Below are positions 61,780 to 64,000 of a DNA stretch of 64,000 nucleotides, piece after piece. How positions within the stretch are numbered: position 1 is the first letter of the stretch; each line of letters begins with the position of its first letter. Under the pieces are notes generated by a model. The model did not search any database, was not told the DNA's origin, and was given only the letters and a program-made list of their open reading frames with translations. Source of the stretch: Hoyosella rhizosphaerae (lineage in GTDB: Bacteria > Actinomycetota > Actinomycetes > Mycobacteriales > Mycobacteriaceae); contig NZ_BMJH01000004.1 in the NCBI RefSeq assembly GCF_014643175.1, positions 1-64,000 on the forward strand, in the 5' to 3' direction. Position numbers and translations under genes: made by a program.

Positions 61780-62559
61780 TTAGTTCGAGGGTTTGGTGGC
61801 GTGGACGTACTGCACCACGCCATATACTTCGCGCGAGATATCGGTTAGCCCTTGCGCTTGGAAGTAATCCGTGAAGTCCGTTAGTTCAAACATGCGTAGA
61901 CCCGTGGCGCCGAGTATCCGCTTTTGCCCAGCCTTAATGACGGGGTAACGCGATGCTCGGCTTGTCATTATGGAGATACGTCCACCTGGTCGGACAAGTC
62001 GGATAAGTTCGTCTACCACTCGGAACGGTTCCGGAATGAGATACAGGGCGGCGTAGCACGAAGCGGCATCAAACACCCCGTCTCCGAACGGAAGTTGCGT
62101 ACCGTCGGCCCGAACGTAGACCGCATTTGGGTGACGGTTGGTACGGACAGCCCGCCGGAGCATCGGTACTGAGACGTCAACGCCGACAGCGACGCCGTCG
62201 GGCGACACAGCTTCGGCGAAGCGCGACGTGAAGTTGCCTGGACCGCATGCCACATCGATCACGGTTGATCCTGGTTGCAACCCCAGCGCGCGAACCGTCT
62301 TGTCGCGCTCAGTGCGAAAATGTTTCACGTTAAACCCCATGAATGCCAAGACGCCAGCGGGTCGCCACAGGTGCTCGTATATGGGGGCCAGGAGGGGGAA
62401 TTCCATCGTTCTTTGCGAAAGAGACTGGTGGCGGGCAGTGGCATCCCGAAGTTCTGACTGTGGGAGAAGATCCACATAGCCAGTATCGATACTGACTGAC
62501 TCTGGGTCGGGAACTTGATCCGTATCGAGCAGGTCGATGAGTTTGGCGGGGACTGGCAT
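61780..62559 (-). CDS. SAM-dependent methyltransferase (class I)
   Basis: A 259-residue methyltransferase. The SAM motif VIDVACGPGNFTSRFAEAV is near residue 103, followed by VGVDVSVPMLRRAV, VRADGTQLPFGDGVFDAASCYAALYLIP and ELIRLVRPGGRISIMT. I chose the ATG at 62559, which has GGAGGTG 9 nt upstream; the frame continues to 62649. The substrate is unknown; a lipid or quinone-like acceptor would fit the type. It is convergent with aspT, 12 bp apart, and divergent from dnaX across about 136 bp. Confidence 0.82.
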   Translation of the reverse strand: MPVPAKLIDLLDTDQVPDPESVSIDTGYVDLLPQSELRDATARHQSLSQRTMEFPLLAPIYEHLWRPAGVLAFMGFNVKHFRTERDKTVRALGLQPGSTVIDVACGPGNFTSRFAEAVSPDGVAVGVDVSVPMLRRAVRTNRHPNAVYVRADGTQLPFGDGVFDAASCYAALYLIPEPFRVVDELIRLVRPGGRISIMTSRASRYPVIKAGQKRILGATGLRMFELTDFTDYFQAQGLTDISREVYGVVQYVHATKPSN

Positions 62560-62695
62560 CTTGCTTAGCACCTCCATAGTGGCCTGCGCCAAGACGGCTG
62601 AGGGGCAAACGGTTGAGGTCCTGGCGGGGCTTATCTCAAATGTAGTCAAGGTCGAGGCGCTAAGCGATGTCGGATTGAGGCGGTAGGCTGACCGC

Positions 62696-64000
62696 GTGGC
62701 GCTTTACCGCAAGTACAGACCGGCATCATTTGCAGAAGTTGTTGGTCAGGAGCACGTGACAGAGCCGCTCAGTGTTGCTCTCAACGCTGGGCGAGTAAAT
62801 CATGCCTACTTGTTTTCGGGACCGCGTGGCTGTGGCAAAACTTCCTCGGCGCGTATTTTGGCCCGATCGCTTAACTGTGTTGAGGGTCCAACGTCCGCCC
62901 CTTGCGGAGTGTGCCCGTCGTGCATTGCGTTAGGTCCAGGTGGCCCCGGCAACCTCGACGTTATTGAGCTTGATGCTGCGAGTCACGGCGGTGTCGATGA
63001 CACTCGCGAGTTACGTGATCGGGCGTTTTATTCTCCTGCGGAGTCGCGGTACAGGGTTTTTATCGTTGACGAAGCACACATGGTCACAAACGCTGGCTTT
63101 AACGCTCTGCTCAAGATTGTGGAGGAGCCACCGGAGCATCTGATTTTCATTTTTGCGACGACAGAACCCGAGAAGGTACTGCCGACAATCAAATCGCGAA
63201 CACACCACTATCCGTTCAGGCTGTTGCCACCGCCGGTGATGCGGGGCCTTGTTGAACGGATTTGTGCGCAGGAAAATGTGCACGTTGATGACGCGGTGTT
63301 CCCGTTGGTCATCCGTTCAGGTGGTGGGTCACCACGAGACACGTTGTCCGTGATGGATCAACTCCTCGCGGGCGCGGGTGAGGACGGTGTCACCTACGAG
63401 CGTGCATTGGCATTGCTGGGTGTCACCGATGTTGCTCTCATCGATGGTGCAGTTGACGCACTGGCCGACGACGACGCTGCGGCGTTGTTCGGCACTGTCA
63501 ATCGTGTAATGGATGCAGGTTTTGATCCGCGTCGGTTTACAGCCGACCTGTTGCAGCGCATCCGTGACCTCATCCTGGTGCAGGCAGTTCCCGATGCGAC
63601 CACGAATGGCCTGGTTGATGAGCCAGCAGAAGCTATTGCCCGGATGCTGCGAGACGTTGAACGATTCGGCCCAGCAACATTGGCCCGATACGCCGAACTA
63701 TTGCACGACGGTCTCGCCGAGATGCGAGGAGCGACAGCGCCACGGTTGCTGCTAGAAGTTCTTTGCGCACGAATGTTGCTTCCGTCTGTTTCTCAGGCTG
63801 AAAGTGCCGTCTTGCAGCGTCTTGAACGTCTTGAGCGCGGTATACCCACGCGTGCACCGCAGGGAGCGGGAGAACCTCAGGCTCAGCCTCCATCCCAGGT
63901 GCAGCCCCCGTCTGATCTTGCGAAACCAGTGTTTGCTAGGCCGTCCCATCGGAGTTCGGGCCCCGAAACACCGGTTAAGCCTCCAACACCTGATACTCCA
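62696..64000 (+). CDS. dnaX: DNA polymerase III gamma/tau subunit, N-terminal part, runs off the window
   Basis: The first 435 codons of the clamp-loader subunit, translated directly because no stop occurs before the edge. The family start VALYRKYRPASFAEVVGQEHV is present, then Walker A SGPRGCGKTSSARILA (about 42-57), the zinc-binding Cys cluster NCVEGPTSAPCGVCPSC (about 61-77), Walker B VFIVDEAHM, and sensor ATTEPEKVLPTIKSRTHHY. A Pro/Gln-rich linker begins near residue 395. The GTG at 62696 lies exactly 6 nt after TAGGCT with no ribosome site, so it is probably leaderless. Confidence 0.95.
   Translation, partial: MALYRKYRPASFAEVVGQEHVTEPLSVALNAGRVNHAYLFSGPRGCGKTSSARILARSLNCVEGPTSAPCGVCPSCIALGPGGPGNLDVIELDAASHGGVDDTRELRDRAFYSPAESRYRVFIVDEAHMVTNAGFNALLKIVEEPPEHLIFIFATTEPEKVLPTIKSRTHHYPFRLLPPPVMRGLVERICAQENVHVDDAVFPLVIRSGGGSPRDTLSVMDQLLAGAGEDGVTYERALALLGVTDVALIDGAVDALADDDAAALFGTVNRVMDAGFDPRRFTADLLQRIRDLILVQAVPDATTNGLVDEPAEAIARMLRDVERFGPATLARYAELLHDGLAEMRGATAPRLLLEVLCARMLLPSVSQAESAVLQRLERLERGIPTRAPQGAGEPQAQPPSQVQPPSDLAKPVFARPSHRSSGPETPVKPPTPDTP

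Overview
The window is chromosomal DNA of a mycolic-acid actinobacterium (Corynebacteriales/Mycobacteriales). I infer this from the arabinogalactan genes (emb, dprE1, dprE2, gtrA, glfT1, wzm/wzt, rmlABC), the proteasome activator bpa, an MmpL-type transporter, medium-to-high GC and frequent GTG starts. Gene order from qor and bpa through wzt, glfT1 and wzm to gtrA, dprE1 and dprE2, and also aspT-ffs-dnaX and tyrA-tadA, resembles the Mycobacterium tuberculosis Rv3721-Rv3793 region as I remember it. I cannot settle the genus. There is no rRNA, transposase, integrase or CRISPR array.

Layout. 1-5.7 kb: the 5' part of an emb arabinosyltransferase gene, a small acidic protein, a DUF3754 membrane protein, an MpaB-like oxygenase with a divergent TetR regulator and paired operators, and a secreted VanW-domain protein. 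5.7-10 kb: a nirBD nitrite reductase operon and a TetR/SRPBCC operon with paired operators. 10-27.1 kb: cell-envelope polysaccharide genes (dprE2-dprE1, gtrA, rmlC-rmlA, rmlB, glfT1-wzt-wzm, a pyruvyl-transferase-like protein), interrupted by a DUF559 protein flanked by two identical 51-bp hairpins, an ABC exporter, a ChlI/ChlD-like pair and a DUF418 protein. 27-34.7 kb: bpa, a quinone oxidoreductase, a MarR regulator, a lipoprotein with a small overlapping ORF, a degenerate 5'-nucleotidase-like protein, a HisC-like aminotransferase, a dienelactone-hydrolase-like protein and three tRNAs. 34.8-38.8 kb: an Asp23/AmaP/DUF2273 envelope-stress cluster divergent from an ECF sigma factor, which overlaps a further Asp23-like gene. 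38.9-43 kb: a glycolipid-binding protein, an amidase, tyrA, a tadA pair and tRNA-Ser. 43-52.2 kb: a hydrolase, an MFS/ArsR operon, a methyltransferase, an orphan histidine kinase, a DUF6875/YbaK pair and a TetR/MmpL operon. 52.3-60 kb: queuosine genes (tgt, yhhQ, gluQRS) with a Gly/Ser-repeat ORF, RDD and other membrane proteins, an atypical UppP, and an ACR3/BASS permease plus a flavoprotein with Fur/Zur-like boxes. 60-64 kb: tRNA-Ser, SRP RNA, aspT, a methyltransferase and the 5' part of dnaX.

The common theme is envelope construction and surveillance: arabinan and galactan precursor synthesis and export, an envelope-stress sigma/Asp23 module, and several regulator-plus-transporter pairs with visible palindromic operators. 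Four tRNA-Ser genes with different anticodons are spread over 31 kb. Two families of intergenic palindromic repeats are present. Several genes keep their fold but lose family catalytic residues (the UshA-like protein, UppP, the DLH-like protein); these and the sigma/Asp23 locus are the most promising leads.
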